DNA of 64,000 nt from Hydractinia symbiolongicarpus (GCF_029227915.1 NC_079885.1:23127001-23191000); one strand, 5' to 3'; numbered from the stretch's first letter, positions 1 to 12,060 are shown. The notes: generated by a model from the sequence alone, not told the origin. Translations and numbers: made by a program.

Positions 1-984
1 TATTTTTATATTAACATCTGGATCGGTGTTGTATCGACATATTCTTTGCAACAACGCTTAAACGAAATGTTTTTTCGTTATGTGTGATTTTAAACAAGCA
101 ACTAAATCATCGAACTTCTTCACAAAAAACAATAACAACGTTTATAAGACATTAAACTTTGAGGTCATTAACTTATTTGCATCAGTCTAAAAATGTTTTC
201 GAGAAATACTTGATAACATCCAAATGAATTTGCCTACATACTTTTTTAATAGGAATCATACTTCCCTGCTTAAGCCTCGTGATTCTTTAAAAAGCCGACA
301 TTTTGAGCATCAACATCTTAACAAATAAGTCTTTAAAGAGATTCTTGACTAATTGTTGAAAAAATTGGGATACGTCATTAGATTAAACTTAAGTAAGGAA
401 ATCTACACAAAGATAATTATAGATAGAAATATTTGGTTATAGTACTGCTATGATGAAATGCAAACAACAATTTATATTTAAATGGGGTCATTATGTCGAC
501 CATCGATAAAATAAGAAATAATTCATCTGAGAAAGAGTTTTAAACCTTCTAAATTCAACTCGTATATTAAAATATTTAGCCTTAACACAGCACCATATTC
601 GTTCTTAATCAATGCCAAAAGAAAACGCATGTCTCTTTATTCATACGTATAGAAACGCAGAAAATAATGGGCAGTGGGATGTTTTATCAAATTTAAATTA
701 AATTAAAAAATCCACAATAAGATATGATGTATTATAAATTATAGATTAAATATAGGAATCTTTGACTTCAGCAAGCTCCGAAAAATCATTAATGCACAAT
801 ATCTACTGTTGTGATGAAATGCACACAACAATGGTGTCGTTCAAAAAATTGACGTTTTCAGGATTTTGTCGACCAACGATAAAATAATGTTTTATCCCTT
901 CTAAGAACTTTAAAAAGTTTCTGTAAGTTTATAAAATTTGTTGGTGCATTGTTACATTAACTTAAAAGATGCAGCATATCCTTT
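1..984. other. AT-rich stretch, no gene seen; diverged direct repeat
   Basis: I see no credible coding sequence here on either strand. The stretch holds two diverged copies of one segment at about 443-513 and 804-886. Both contain 'gatgaaatgca.acaacaa' and then 'gtcgacca.cgataaaata'. They may be two remnants of one transposon, but I do not recognise the family. Confidence 0.4.
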
Positions 985-1580
985 GTTGAATTAGTTATCA
1001 ATCTGAAAAAAGGAAAAACGGAAGTAATCATCTTTGGTACGGCTAAAAGATTGACTAAATGTTGAAAAGATCTCTCGTTGCAGTACAATGGTGAAGAAAT
1101 ACAGCATCGTACAAGTACTTAGGGACAATATTGGATAGTTCCCTATCAATGTCCACCAACTTTCAAAATTGTGCAATTATCTCGACAAACAAACAATGAA
1201 TAAGATCTTTCGTGGAATAATTTTACTGTGTTACTTTCAATTCTACTTTTAATCTCAATTTATGCCAAACACAGCTGCAGAAACTTCAATCTATTGACAA
1301 ACAAGCGACCAAGTTAACCGGTACCAATCAAACACCAGTCGCGAATGAGATTAAAAAACATTCTATTTTGCTTTTTCAAAAGTGCTTAGAAAATAAAGTT
1401 TGTGAAAATTTCAATGGCTATTTCAACATGATTTCCCACAATCGGGAAACCATAAATAATGGTTGCATGCTGAAAATCCCATCAAAGAAATTGCAGTATT
1501 CCAAGTCTGTTTTTTTCTGTATGGGTGCCAAACACTATAATGAACTTCCGATTGAAATTTGGAAAAACAGAAAATTTTAA
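985..1580 (+). pseudogene. LINE reverse transcriptase C-terminal remnant
   Basis: Translation across frames gives the end of an animal non-LTR (CR1/L2-like) reverse transcriptase. A 'KTEVIIFGT' segment is followed by 'LGTILDSSLSM', then 'QKLQSIDKQATKLT'. The readable tail at 1368-1580 carries the family-typical 'MGAKHYNELPIEIW' ending. Stops and frameshifts lie at about 1070-1085 and 1195-1230. The RT core with the F/YxDD motif and the endonuclease are absent, so this is a 5'-truncated dead copy. It is unlike the two large LINEs at 45-55 kb in sequence. Homology is by recognition of motifs only; the clade is inferred. Confidence 0.7.
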
Positions 1581-1599
1581 TGATTTTAATGAACTAATA

Positions 1600-4500
1600 G
1601 TTTTTTATCTTTTAATTTTATCCAGATTAAGTTTTTAATGTTTTTTTATTGAGAGTCTGAATTACTAGCAATGTTGTAAATATTAAAATACTTATCCTGT
1701 ATAAAGATTGTTTAAAAAATAAATAAAACTTGTTTGTTGATATTGTTAATGTGACGTAGTTTTAGTAAATCATACGCATATTAAATAGGATTTCATTTGT
1801 TACTGGTCTCACTTTACGTACAAAACAACCCTGACGTCGGTTTAATTTTTGTAACAACAAGTGGAATTGGTAAAATAACAAGGTTTTATAAAAAATTGAA
1901 TTTGAACGAAGCTTTTTAAAAGTTTTTAATTTTTTTTAATTTGAAGATTTGAAGCCTTAATGAATTGTTCTTTGAATATTCCTAATTTCCATTTTTATCA
2001 TTTTTGTAGATTAAAAGAAGCATGTCACCCCTTTTTAGTATTGAAAACGCCCTAAATGTTTTCACAAAAGCCATAATGTTCTTATATGAATTGTTACCAG
2101 TTCGCACGTGTACAGAAAGCAGCCGAATCATCCCTGATGCCCAAGTATTAAGGCGCCCCCCAAATGGCCACCCAAGAGCAATCATATAGTTTGATATGCT
2201 CAAGAAAAGTCCCAATGAATCCTAATAAACATGTTAAACAATTTCAGGATAAAAAAAAACATCCAGCTTTAGACATTGTAAATGGGTAAAGATGAAACAA
2301 AATTTACAAAATAAATTCCGAATTCATGTTGAGGGCAAACAAAAAATCACTTACAAATTTACTTAAAATTTATTATTCTCTTCGTCTGATCATAAAACTT
2401 GTTTTGGTTAATTTCCTTCAAAAGGCGCGTTTAATTAAAACTTTATATGGAAATAGACAACACCATGTTATTTTTGTAACGATGACTACTCACTTATTCA
2501 TATCAAAGAAACTGCATGGAAAGAATTAAAAAGCTAACTTACTAAGCTAACTCGTTTTTGTATAAGAATTTTTAAATTCAACACAAGCTTTTGTAAAAAT
2601 AATATTTTATCTCATTTCGTGTTTTTGTAGCGCAACTTTATTCTCCCACAGACAGAATACGGTTATTTTTATATAGGCTAGTCGATAGCCCGTGGATATT
2701 TCCACGGGTTCGCTTGCCTTTTTTATATCGCATTTCGTGTTTCCGTAACACGACCTTTTTAAAGAAAAAACCTTTTTGTAAAAAAGAAATTGGCAGCGTA
2801 GCATATCTCAGAAACAATGTTGTTGGCAGTACTTTACCAATACGGAATTCTCTCGCAAGCCTGTCAATGTCAAGTCTTTCGTTGGCTAAAAATAGATCCT
2901 TTAAAAAATAAGAACTCAGACTGTCTGGATTGTGAGAACACAGGAACTTTTGGCAAGAAGCTTAGTGGCAAGGTTATGCGAAAGAGTTTTATAAGAGCGA
3001 TATGTAAGTGAAATGCATGTGCTACCACCTCTAGATGAGCAAGTGACACGGTGTAGCTACCTGTATTAACTACTTCATTAATTTTTTTTAACCTTTACAG
3101 GGACTTTTTTAGTTATATCAAAGGGTTTTGACCCTTGTCTTTTTAATGAATAAAGTTGCGACAAAGTTATTTTTAAAAATAGCGTATCCCAAGAGCTCTA
3201 GTTTGGATGCGTGGAAGTATACCTAAAATGCTTTCCCGATTAAAAGCAACATCGCTTAGATGTATTTACTGCCAACCGTCCTGCCAAAATATTATAGGCG
3301 TAAATGTTGATTTACTGCTTAATCGAGCATTACTCGTCAAAAACTTTGCAAGCTTCAGAAGAATTTATTCTGCGATATAAATAATCCTGGACGATTGTTT
3401 TAGCTAGGTATATTGAGATAATAACTCTGTTGTTGAAACTAAAGTCGTGGAAACGTTACAGACGTGTTGCCCAAAAGGGCGGCTCTACTGGATGCGCGAC
3501 AGATGTATTGTACCGAAAGAGACATACAGTATAAAGCGCTCCACCCAGATTACCAACTGCTTGATCGATGAATTGTACCCTTATGTATGTGTATTTTAAG
3601 CCGCCAGAATAAATCTGTTGTTCAGAACTGGGTTGATGAAAAACACCTATTAAGTATAAGCATTTATTACTGCGAACATCAATCCAAAAATGCTCTATTG
3701 ATTCGTCTAACTCGTAATATCACCTCTTAATTTGTATGTTATGTTCAAAATTCAACACCCCTCCACGCTCATCCGTATAGCGGTTTAGATATTTAAGGTT
3801 ACAACCAGGAATGTTTACGAAATTAATCATATACTCATTGTCTCGTAGTCAAGTTTCACTTAAGGCAATAATATCGAACTTGTAAGTACAAACATTAAAC
3901 TGAACTCGTCCAAAGTTGAAATTAAACTTTTAGATGCGCAATGATTACTCGATGTCTATGATTATTCAAAATTTGTAAGTGTGGATTAAAATGTCCATCA
4001 CTATCATGTAGGAAGTTCATGGGACAAACATTTGTCACATGTCCAATTAGTAGGTGCAACATTATCAGTAATGGTGAGAGCGTAGGTAGTTATGACTATT
4101 TTCTAAACAAACGATGAGAATTCGTACAGTTTTATCACATGCACTACATTTAGGTGCTCTATATCGTAATCTAGTATTATTAGGAGCAGGGGTTTCTTTT
4201 TATATCACCTGAAAGTATTAGTTGATAAGAAGCGGCGTGGTCACAGTAATATCGGATTGGGGCTTTTGATCGTTTTATTTTAACAACTTTCAATTCCTAT
4301 CGATAACATCCTTCGGTAGTATATACAGCTTTGTTTTCGGCGACGTTAATAGGTAGTGGTAGAATAGCAATCAACAAGCAAATAAAATAAATCGGTTTTT
4401 TGTTGACACCCATATCTGTAATTAAATTGCGCGCAATTTGTAAATGAAATGTTGCTATGACAACGTATTGTTGTAAAGACTTTCTCATAAGCAATGTTAA

Positions 4501-4800
4501 AAACTTTATCACAGTCAATGAATGTCAAGCAAAATTATAAAACTTCAATTTAAATATTTTCCAATTCCAACAACAAACGAACTGTAAGGTTACAAAGTTT
4601 ACTCGGTAACAAATGTCTCTAGTTTACGATAACAATAAACAACAATAATAATAAGCAATAACGAATATATAAATGTTTAACCGATAACAAAAACACATCT
4701 TCGTTCACCGGTCGCTTCGTTAAAAAAGGTAGGTACTAATAATAATTTCAGCTTAAAAGTTGATAAAACTTATGATTATTTCGGCCGGGTTTAATTTTTC
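1600..4800. other. Long gene-poor stretch with a small palindrome
   Basis: No gene is supported here. Short open frames at 2326-3011 and 4297-4528 show no recognisable domain. A perfect 8-bp hairpin (CCCGTGGA, loop TATT) lies at 2689-2708. It is bracketed by two related segments at 2612-2640 and 2728-2755 ('CATTTCGTGTTT.CGTA' type), so it may be part of a short non-autonomous repeat. The rest is AT-rich sequence with no feature I can name. Confidence 0.35.
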
Positions 4801-4853
4801 TTATTCTTATAATACAAAGCCATATTTGCCTGCTCTGAATTTTTTTTAACTGT

Positions 4854-5446
4854 ATGATTTATATGCCAGACCAAAAAAGAATCCGAGAAAATATGCCCAA
4901 ACGTTTCGAAATATTTAATAATTTTGTTGCAATTATTGATTGCTCTGCGGTTTTTATAGAGACCCCAAAGGATCTGCAGCTACAAAGTGCTACATGGTCC
5001 GATTATAAACATCATAACACGATGAAGTTTCTCATTTCGGTTACTCCAAGTTCATTTACAAATTTCGTACACTTGACAGTGAATTTTTACATATTGTGCC
5101 ACCCTATTCTAGTGTTATGGCTGACAAAGGATTTAATATTGCCAATGAATGTGCTGCCCGTAGTATAAATTTTAGTGTACCACCTGGAAAACGTGGGACA
5201 TCACAAATGATTAAATCCGACGTAAGAAAAACCATCGATATTGCAAAATTAAGAATACTAGTAAAACAGGTTATTCGAAAGGTTAAAACCTTTAGAATTT
5301 TCGCACATGACGTGTTTGCGATGGTAGAAACTTGTTTTAATGATACAATATTTGCACTCTGGTCGCAGCATGTTGATAAATATCTCACCAACAAACCCAT
5401 TGGAATAATATCTGTATCCCTTTACTTCTTTGTATTCACACCCTAA
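4854..5446 (+). pseudogene. ISL2EU-type DDE transposase remnant
   Basis: Two overlapping frames together match the DDE_Tnp_4 core of the transposases at 36.1-37.8 kb and 40.4-41.7 kb. 'IIDCSAVFIETP' carries the first catalytic Asp, then 'SATWSDYKHHNTMKFL', then 'VMADKGFNI' with the second Asp, then 'VPPGKRGTSQM'. A frameshift separates the halves near 5090. At the position of the catalytic Glu (intact copy 'HVERAINRIK') this copy reads 'LVKQVIRKVK', a Lys, so it would be inactive even if the frame were restored. The THAP DNA-binding N-terminus is missing. It runs tail-to-tail into the partner gene remnant at 5400-5617. Confidence 0.8.
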
Positions 5447-5617
5447 CCTTTGCCACAAATTACCTCGTAAAATGACATTTAGGAAATACCTAGACATGTC
5501 CATGAAATATAACTTTGGCCAATAACCTAATCCTTTACTTTCTCCTACCCAACCCAGTTTTATTGTCAAGGGATCTTCCAAAGAGAGAGGCTGACACTTT
5601 TCTGTATACTCTTTCAA
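5400..5617 (-). pseudogene. Fragment of the ISL2EU SWIM/YqaJ partner protein
   Basis: This frame resembles the N-terminal half of the SAP-SWIM-YqaJ protein at 33.9 kb: 'DPLTIKLGWVGESKGLGYWP' aligns with 'DPFKIPHGWMDEQEGIKFWP', and 'GYRYYSNGF' with 'AYSYYKSGW'. The SWIM finger and YqaJ nuclease that should follow are gone, and the sequence runs straight into the antisense of the transposase C-terminus. This copy has therefore lost the middle of the element by deletion. Convergent orientation matches the two larger elements. Confidence 0.65.
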
Positions 5618-5619
5618 TA

Positions 5620-6034
5620 AACGTTCTCGATGTTCAGAATCAACGGGGAGAAGTGAAAAGTGTAGTCATAAAACAAAAAAGCTAGCAAAGGAAAAGAAAC
5701 AAGGATATCGCTAGTTGCTTGTAAGTACCGCAAACCTTGCTCCCAAAGTATCGAATGAACCATTTAAAGGTTTCTTTCTAATAGCTAAGTACTGTTTAAT
5801 TGCATTCGTACTATATAATTTAAAATCGCCAAATAATTTGATCTCAAGCACAAGCAAATTACTTTTTTACTTGACATTTTAAACATCCACTTTCGTTTGT
5901 TTACATATAGCAATTTAAAATTTTACTCGAAATTTTTTTCCCAGTATTTTTGTGGTATATTTTGCAGAACGAATTTTCATTTTGAAAAAAGTGTATTGTT
6001 TTAAAAAAATTAAAGCCAATAACTATATTTTGCC
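5620..6034. other. Spacer without a recognisable gene
   Basis: This AT-rich sequence lies between the truncated ISL2EU element and the USP remnant. I looked for inverted terminal repeats closing the ISL2EU remnant and found none convincing. Confidence 0.3.
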
Positions 6035-6722
6035 AAGGAATGTAAGAAACAAAATACCCGAAAAACTTGATAAAAGATCCTTTAAAGCAATAGTTGCATT
6101 GCCATCTAAACAATGATATCAGGAACAGCTGTCTAAAAAACTTAGGAAACACATGTTATGCAAACTCAACCTTACAATGTCTTTATACACTTGCAATTCA
6201 TGTCATATTCCCCAGCTCCTCAGAAGTTATAGCACCATGCATCCAACTCTCTCTGCACCCTACGTTATAATCTTCCTTAGATAATTTCTTTAAAATTAAG
6301 GAGTTGTCAGATATTAATGCCTACTTCTGCCATGTTTGCAACGCTCATCAGACTGCTCTAGTTAAAAAAGAGGTAGTGTCGTGCGGTTCTCATGTCATTG
6401 TACAGCTAAAAGTTTTGCCAGTGGCAACGGACTTCTGTCAAGAATTACCTCTCGTATTACTGCTTACCCTGGTACCATTTCCATACCTTTTACCGTAAAT
6501 GGAGAAGTAAAATTTCGTAAACATTTTCAATTAAGGGCTATTATGAATCATTGTGGCAACTTAAATAAAGGTCACTACACAACCATAGCCTTCGATCAAA
6601 AGGTTCACAGGTGGATACATTGCAACGATAGAGCATTATTAACTGTCACGAATCATATCGGTGTTAACTGGAATGAGTCAACAAGGGGGCTTGACTGCAC
6701 TCGTCTTGTCATTGGAGAGTGA
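6035..6722 (+). pseudogene. USP domain of RLE-LINE, copy a (internally deleted)
   Basis: The remnant begins in the Lys-rich linker ('KKQNTRKT'-like, about 6040) that precedes USP in copy f. It then reads the Cys box 'NLGNTCYANSTLQC' at about 6145-6185 with catalytic Cys present. Directly after 'TTTATA' near 6190 it jumps to the sequence that is about 280 bp further on in copy f ('ACTTGCAATTC'), so the middle of the domain is deleted. The zinc-binding part 'YFCHVCNAHQT' at 6320 and the His box 'NHCGNLNKGHYTT' at about 6548-6590 remain. At least one frameshift lies in 6400-6440. Ubiquitin-specific proteases (family C19) use this Cys/His pair to cut ubiquitin isopeptide bonds; this copy cannot. 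Confidence 0.8.
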
Positions 6723-6805
6723 CGACTCCACTTATTACCTTATTAAAAATAAAAACAAAATCAAGGGGGTTTGATCATACTTGGTATTGTGTTTGGAGAG
6801 TATGG
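6676..6805 (+). repeat. 3' motif of the USP-LINE, two tandem units
   Basis: Directly after the USP remnant comes ACAAGGGGGCTTGACT..CGTCTTGTC..TTGGAGAGTGACGACTCCACTTATTACC (positions 6681-6739; described in parts). A second unit starts at 6761 (TCAAGGGGGTTTGATCA) and is cut off after TTTGGAGAGTA at about 6802, where the Harbinger remnant begins. The same motif follows USP in copies b, d, e and f. Confidence 0.75.
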
Positions 6806-7860
6806 CAGTCTTCGGCCACCATAAAGCTGAAGCATGTTTATTGCTGGCATTGGTAATAGATGACGATGAAAAAAGGAAGCGAGGCCCTACCAGAAAATGG
6901 ACCCAAAGAAGAGAAGAGCAAGAAGGGCTCTATGCTAATCTCGTCCAGGACCTAATGGCTGAGGATACTAAAATTTATAGAGAAATGATGAGAATGGATC
7001 ACAACTCATTCAAACATATTTTACAGTTTATCGAGCCTTATATCACACCGCAGAAATCTGGTGTTTCTGGACAGCGTGTTGTAACCGCTGCAGAGAGGTT
7101 AGTAGTGACGATTCGATTTCTCGCAACGGGTGAAACTTTTAGCTCTACAATTTCGTATATCAGAAAGAGCTATATCGTATATTGTCGATTCAGTGTCAAA
7201 AGCAATTGTTATTTACATTGGTAAAGAATACATAAAACTATCCTCGTCTTCTCAGGAATGGTAACAGATATCCGAAATATTCCTATCGAGATGAAATTTC
7301 ACAACTTGCCTTTTTAGCAATCGATGGTAAACACATCCAAATAAGACCACCTCCCGATACCGGGTCTGAGTAATTCAAATAAAAAAATACTTTCTCTTAT
7401 AATTCTGCTGGCTATTGCCGGGCCTGATTACGAATGCTTATACGCAGATATTAGCAGTAATGGTCGAATGAAGGACCCGGGTGTTTGAAATGATTCCGAT
7501 ATGCGTAAAAAGATTGAAAGTGAAGATTCAGGAATTCCTCCTACAAAACCACTGCCGTTTGGATGGATCAAATAAAACCTAACAGAGGAGAAACGCGTCT
7601 ACAATTATCGCACAGTCGTGCTCGCAGGATCTTGGAGAACCTGTTTGGTATTTTAGTTAGCAAATGACGCATTTTTCAACGCAACATCTGCCTTAGTCCT
7701 GCATAACTTTTTACGGACAAATAGTAGAATTGCATAAACTCCACCCAGTTTAATTGTTTATATCGACAAAAATGGCCAATTAGTGCAAGGAAGTTGGCGT
7801 ACTGAACAAACGAATCCACTCGAAGTTCCCATCACAAGTTGGTAGGAAGGTGTCTAATAG
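6803..7860 (+). pseudogene. PIF/Harbinger transposase (decayed)
   Basis: The N-terminal part at 6781-7224 reads 'EEQEGLYANLVQDLMAED', then 'RMDHNSFKHILQFIEPYI', then 'AERLVVTIRFLATGETF', all typical of PIF/Harbinger DDE_Tnp_4 transposases. After a frameshift near 7160 the homology continues in pieces: 'AIDGKHIQIRPPPDTGS' (first catalytic Asp, about 7320-7370), 'LLAIAGPDYECLYADI' (second Asp region, about 7405-7455), 'NDSDMRKKIESEDSGIP' and 'ATSALVLHNFLRT'. Several stops and frameshifts make it dead. The partner MADF-type gene lies convergently at 8.1-8.7 kb, the usual two-gene Harbinger layout. Confidence 0.85.
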
Positions 7861-8119
7861 TGCAAAAGCAATTTGAAAAATTTTTACTGAATACTTTATC
7901 AATAAGACAGGCGTAGAATGGCAATGGTAAAAAGCATTTTATTTAGTTGATATATAGTTAAATATGAGAGGATATATAGGATGGGTAATAAAAATATTCT
8001 AACTTTAGTCTTGTAACATTGCTGTATATGGTCCCCTTTGTACCTCAAAGGCGTTATGTAAAGACTGAACATGTTGGGAATGAAATTGTTGACTGTTTAA
8101 TCCAGAGAAACCAACGCCG

Positions 8120-8668
8120 GTGCCAAATTCTTGCATCTTTATATCAAATATAACGTCATTTTTTTTCCAGCGATGAAACGTTGCTTTTTGTTGAGGCCTT
8201 TTAGCTGGTCTGAAACGTATAGTGCGAACGGGTCTTCAATCAACGGGCGCTTTAGACCTTTCAACTTATCCAAAACATCAATACACTTTGCAATTAGCTT
8301 TTATTATTCTTTCTTTGGATTCACGCGCTTTTTCTTGATTTCTTGTGGTAAAGAGTCGACGTGTCTGTAAGCTTTATGGTAGACGTACTCTTGTTTGCTG
8401 TTCTCTGCATAAATGCCCATGAGCTCTCGTATAGTTTATCAACACTTTGGCCACTCTTTGTTTTGATTTCTTTGGCCATTTTTCGTCCGTACTATGTTCT
8501 TAAAGATTTCCATTTGGCTTGGATGATACTAACTTCGATGCCCATCTCTTCTTTTATTTCAGAAAGAGCCTTTTCCTTGACATCTCTTCTTGAGTAGCTT
8601 CTATCTAAAATGTCACAGAGACAGGGTCTTTCTTCGTAAAGGTCAATCAGGTTCTCCACATCGTTCAT
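8120..8668 (-). pseudogene. Harbinger-associated MADF (Myb/SANT-like) protein, decayed
   Basis: On the minus strand, an ATG at about 8668 opens 'MNDVENLIDLYEERPCL', followed by 'DRSYSRRDVKEKALSEIKEE' and 'AKWKSLR', a MADF DNA-binding domain. Later come 'KTKSGQSVDKLYESSW' and a C-terminal 'QLKGLNKKQR'-like segment. A stop follows 'WKSLRT' (about 8490) and more lie downstream. In PIF/Harbinger elements this second protein binds the element ends and helps transposase enter the nucleus. The placement, convergent with the transposase, supports one element spanning about 6.8-8.7 kb or more. Confidence 0.75.
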
Positions 8669-8699
8669 CGTTTCATTTAATTTTTTTACCAGCAGTGGT

Positions 8700-8995
8700 A
8701 GGTGCAGGATCAGCTGAAGCAGTGTGGTTTCGCCATATTTAAAATGTTCGAATTCGCAATTAAATGATTCAAAAATATTGAAAAATACTGCCAGAAATGT
8801 TGATGGCTATAGCAAATCGTAACATGCAAAACTCATCAACAATGTTGATTAACATTTATAAAAAAGTTAATAAATGTTGATCAACATTTTTAGAGGGTTT
8901 TTTCTTCGTCAATATCTTGATACCCATAGCAAATCGAGTCAACAATATTCATCAACAAATGTTGACGGGTAATGTTGCTCAAAAAGTTTCCTCTA
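8700..8995. repeat. Palindrome-rich stretch around GTTGATCAACAT
   Basis: This stretch repeats variants of 'AATGTTGATCAACATTT' and 'GTTGATTAACA' in both orientations at about 8795-8970. It could be the subterminal region of the Harbinger element or a small fold-back element. I could not pair a clean terminal inverted repeat. Confidence 0.35.
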
Positions 8996-8999
8996 TTTG

Positions 9000-9539
9000 C
9001 CCCGGCCTTTAGTTTACTGTTTTGTAGTAACTGTTTCTAGAATCGTTTGCTTGATTGTTTTGGCAAATAAGATTTCGAAGAGAATAGAACCAATTATAGT
9101 GTTTCTTAATATTATAATACATCTTTAAACATGATTCAAAAGCCATTGCTGGAAAAACGTTTACCACAAGAATTGAAAACCTTGAGCTATATAAAATGAA
9201 ATTAGCACAAGAACTAAAATATTTTACTTCGCTAGATAGGATCGATGAGTTATTTTTCATTAAGACAAAGTTTTTGGAAGTGAAACTGCCACTATTCATC
9301 AAAATCCCGATGTAATGGCTGCTGTAATACAGTTTGAGGAAGGTGAGAACGTTGGAAGTTGGAATAGTGGTTATTTAAAAGAAAGGAAGTAAAAATTCTA
9401 TCCAACAGTATACTGTACAAAGGGATAAAGTTGAAACCTGCATTACGGGGACTGTGTTTTGGATACCCAAAACGGGGTGTTGTCTAACCAGACATAAATA
9501 ATAAACATCAATACAATGGCTCTGATCACATTAAAAAAC
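9000..9539. other. No gene seen
   Basis: The short antisense open frame at 9009-9302 has no recognisable domain. Nothing else can be supported here. Confidence 0.3.
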
Positions 9540-10398
9540 CTTTAAAAGGACGCTACCAGTTTGTGTCAACTTGGACCAATTCGCGCTTTCGATCTATATC
9601 AGTCACCAAAACACGATGATTCCACAATCAACTTTACTGGTTATGCATTCTATCGCTCGTTTCAAAATTTTATCGTTCTTACAGAGACCATGCGTCAAGC
9701 CCAGATCAGTTGAATCTTTTACAACGGCTACTTAGAATACGTAATGGATAGATCACTCAACAAGATTGGCAGAATATAAATAGTCGTTACGAAAATGCTT
9801 TGTCCCATACTGAAAAATGTAACTTTCTTCATGGTCACGTCCTGACATTAATGGTTTTCTTCATTAACTTCATTCCATGAAGTTAATGAAGAAAACCACA
9901 ATAAATTAGCCAGCCTTGGTGTGCCAGTTGCTGTTATTTCATCAAGAGGCCGTGGTAAACATCACTCTTTGACCGATAAGCAAGTGAGTCAAATACCGCT
10001 GAGATCTTTAATAGCAGTTGGTGCAACTGTAATACTCACCAAAAACCAAAAAGGTCTTACGGGCCTCAGTCTTAATAATGGTGCCATGGGAAAAGTAATT
10101 GCAATCCTTTATTCACCAAGTACGTCACCACCTGAATTTCCAATAGCTGTTGTTGTCAATTTCCAAAAATAATAAAGGCCCACTATGGATTCCAGAACAT
10201 CCAAAATGGATACCAAATACTACTGCTGAAGGTCGATGTGAATCTCATCGTTGTAACAAAAATAACCTGCCATTGATGCCAGGATATGCGATAACAATTG
10301 TCAAAAGTCAGGGTTCGATTGGAGATGGTATTGAAGATGTATTTTGTCCTTCACCATTTGTAAATTGCGCATGTATAATATGCCTATCTCATTCATAA
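9540..10398 (+). pseudogene. Helitron PIF1-like helicase, C-terminal remnant
   Basis: Pieces in all three frames match the C-terminal half of animal Helitron Rep/helicase proteins. 'GYAFYRSFQNFIVLTETMRQ' is followed by 'NEENHNKLASLGVPVAVISS', then 'GATVILTKNQKGLTGLSLNNG', 'GPLWIPEHPKWIP' and 'LPLMPGYAITIVKSQGS' (helicase motif VI region). Stops and shifts interrupt it, for example before 'NEENH', where an inverted duplication sits. Helitrons move by rolling-circle replication. No Rep (HUH) domain is visible on this side. Confidence 0.8.
9852..9898. repeat. Perfect 22-bp inverted duplication inside the Helitron remnant
   Basis: The left arm is 9852-9873, the spacer TCC is 9874-9876 and the right arm is 9877-9898. 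The right arm carries coding sequence of the helicase ('HEVNEENH'); the left arm is its exact reverse complement, so it looks like a local fold-back duplication that broke the reading frame. Confidence 0.85.
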
Positions 10399-10439
10399 TG
10401 ATAACTACAATCTATTTTTAACCTTTTTTGCAGACAATC

Positions 10440-11390
10440 ACAATCTTGGCCATTAAAAACCATTCTAATCTGAAGAAGGTGGAAATGCAACCTGAACAAT
10501 GTGCATTAACATTGCAGCATTATGCTGATTATTGATGGTGTTGTTGTAGGTGGAGGTGGAGGGTCATAACACAGTCTAATAAAGGTCAGTGATTGTTACA
10601 TTAACCATGGATACATTTGATTTCCAGTTGCATATCTATTTCATCCGCATCCCATTGATCTTCATACCACAATTACCATACCGTTTCGATTTATGGCAAT
10701 CAACATATTGTCCGTACCCTACCGATCATCATACCACAATTACAATGTCGTTTCGACTTATTGCAACCAACATATGGAGTGTGCAAATTAGGAGGCACAT
10801 GACCAAATAAAACCTAAACAACGTGCATTATTATCGCAGCTTTGTGCTGATTATTAATGGCGTTGTAGGCCAATTGCAGCTTGAACAAGGTACATTAGCA
10901 CATGCAACCTGAACAAGGTGCATTACAGCATTAAGCTGATTGCACAATATTTTTTAGGGTAAAACAGAAATGAAGTCATATTTTTGGTAAAAAAGATAAA
11001 CTGAAGTGTGCAAAAACATTATTCTTGCTTGTGCTTATATTTGTACATAACTCAAATTGCTTAAAACAATTTAAATCCAGTTGCTTTAAAAATGAGTTGC
11101 TTATAGAAAAAATTGTGTATTAACATACAGATCCAAATTCAAAACCTGAACAAGGTGTATCACCATTACAACATTATGCTGCTTAATAACATATCGGACC
11201 AAATGCAACTTAAACAGGTGTGTAACATTACAGAATTATGTTTGATACGATTGCAAAGAAATTCGACATTCAGTCTCATTCGTACCCTACCGATCATCGC
11301 AGCTCAATCACCCTACCATTACAACTTACAACAATCAACCTACGAGCCATCACACCTCAATTACTGTAAGTTATGCGACATCAAGTAAAC
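10440..11390. repeat. Diverged repeat cluster downstream of the Helitron
   Basis: Two words recur. One is 'CAACCTGAACAAGGTGCATTA' type, at about 10487, 10818, 10868, 10907 and 11143. The other is a unit of about 50 bp beginning 'ATCATACCACAATTACAAT' and ending 'GCAACCAACATAT', at about 10659-10707 and 10726-10776, with a weaker copy at 11289-11340. Open frames at 10589-10810 and 11113-11388 fall inside the repeats and are not credible genes. Such repeat arrays often lie inside or beside Helitrons. Confidence 0.6.
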
Positions 11391-11779
11391 AAGAACATCA
11401 ACAAAATGGGGTAACTCTTTATTACTCCCTTCTCGTGGTTCAGTTTGTCAAGAAAAGCTTGTAGACATATGAAATCTTTACTTGGGATATTAAAATTTAA
11501 TAAATACATGTTGTTTTCAAGTAGAGTAGAAATGTGTCTACACGCTCTTCATTCCAGCAGCCAGGGTAATAAAACTCTCTTTGCATGAAATGCTTGCAAA
11601 TATTCTTTTTTCTTTCAGTGCTTTTAACTCCCATTAAAAGGTGTTGTATTAGAAATTTACCTAATCGCTTAATATTAGTTTTAAATTTCTATTTAGTAAA
11701 GTAATAAGATGGACAGTGAAGTTGTCAATGTAAGTATTTTTATAGTTTGCTTTTTACCTTTTCATTATTAAATGATGCT

Positions 11780-12060
11780 CATCTCACAATCGCTGAACTG
11801 AGAGATAATTTACAAAATGATGATGATTCAGTTCCACGTAAAATTATTAGCATTGGAAAAAACCTGGTGAATACCGATCCATACTGGAGAGACCAAAAAA
11901 ATTAAAAAAAAATTGGATGCCATGTTGTTTTTTAGGCGAAATGAATTTGACGACTTACCAGCATATTTTAATACCAACAGTTGCGCAGAATTTCATTGAA
12001 AACCATTGCATGAACTACTTATTAAGTATCATTAGTACATGTTTATCGCTATCTCATTGA
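11780..12060 (+). pseudogene. Possible Helitron N-terminal (Helitron-like_N) fragment
   Basis: Frames give 'TDPYWRDQKN', then 'LDAMLFFRRNEFDDLPAYFN', then 'TNSCAEFHWKPLHELLIKYH'. The 'SCAEFHW' element resembles the 'FFTLSCAE..W' core upstream of the Rep motif in Helitron proteins. Stops lie at about 11905 and 11998. If correct, this N-terminal piece lies downstream of the C-terminal piece at 9.5-10.4 kb on the same strand, so the two are from different copies. The assignment rests on one motif. Confidence 0.4.

Noticed and set aside
4297-4528. Two overlapping antisense open frames as a small secreted protein
   Set aside because: They are hydrophobic but have no conserved context, splice signal or similarity to anything else in the window.
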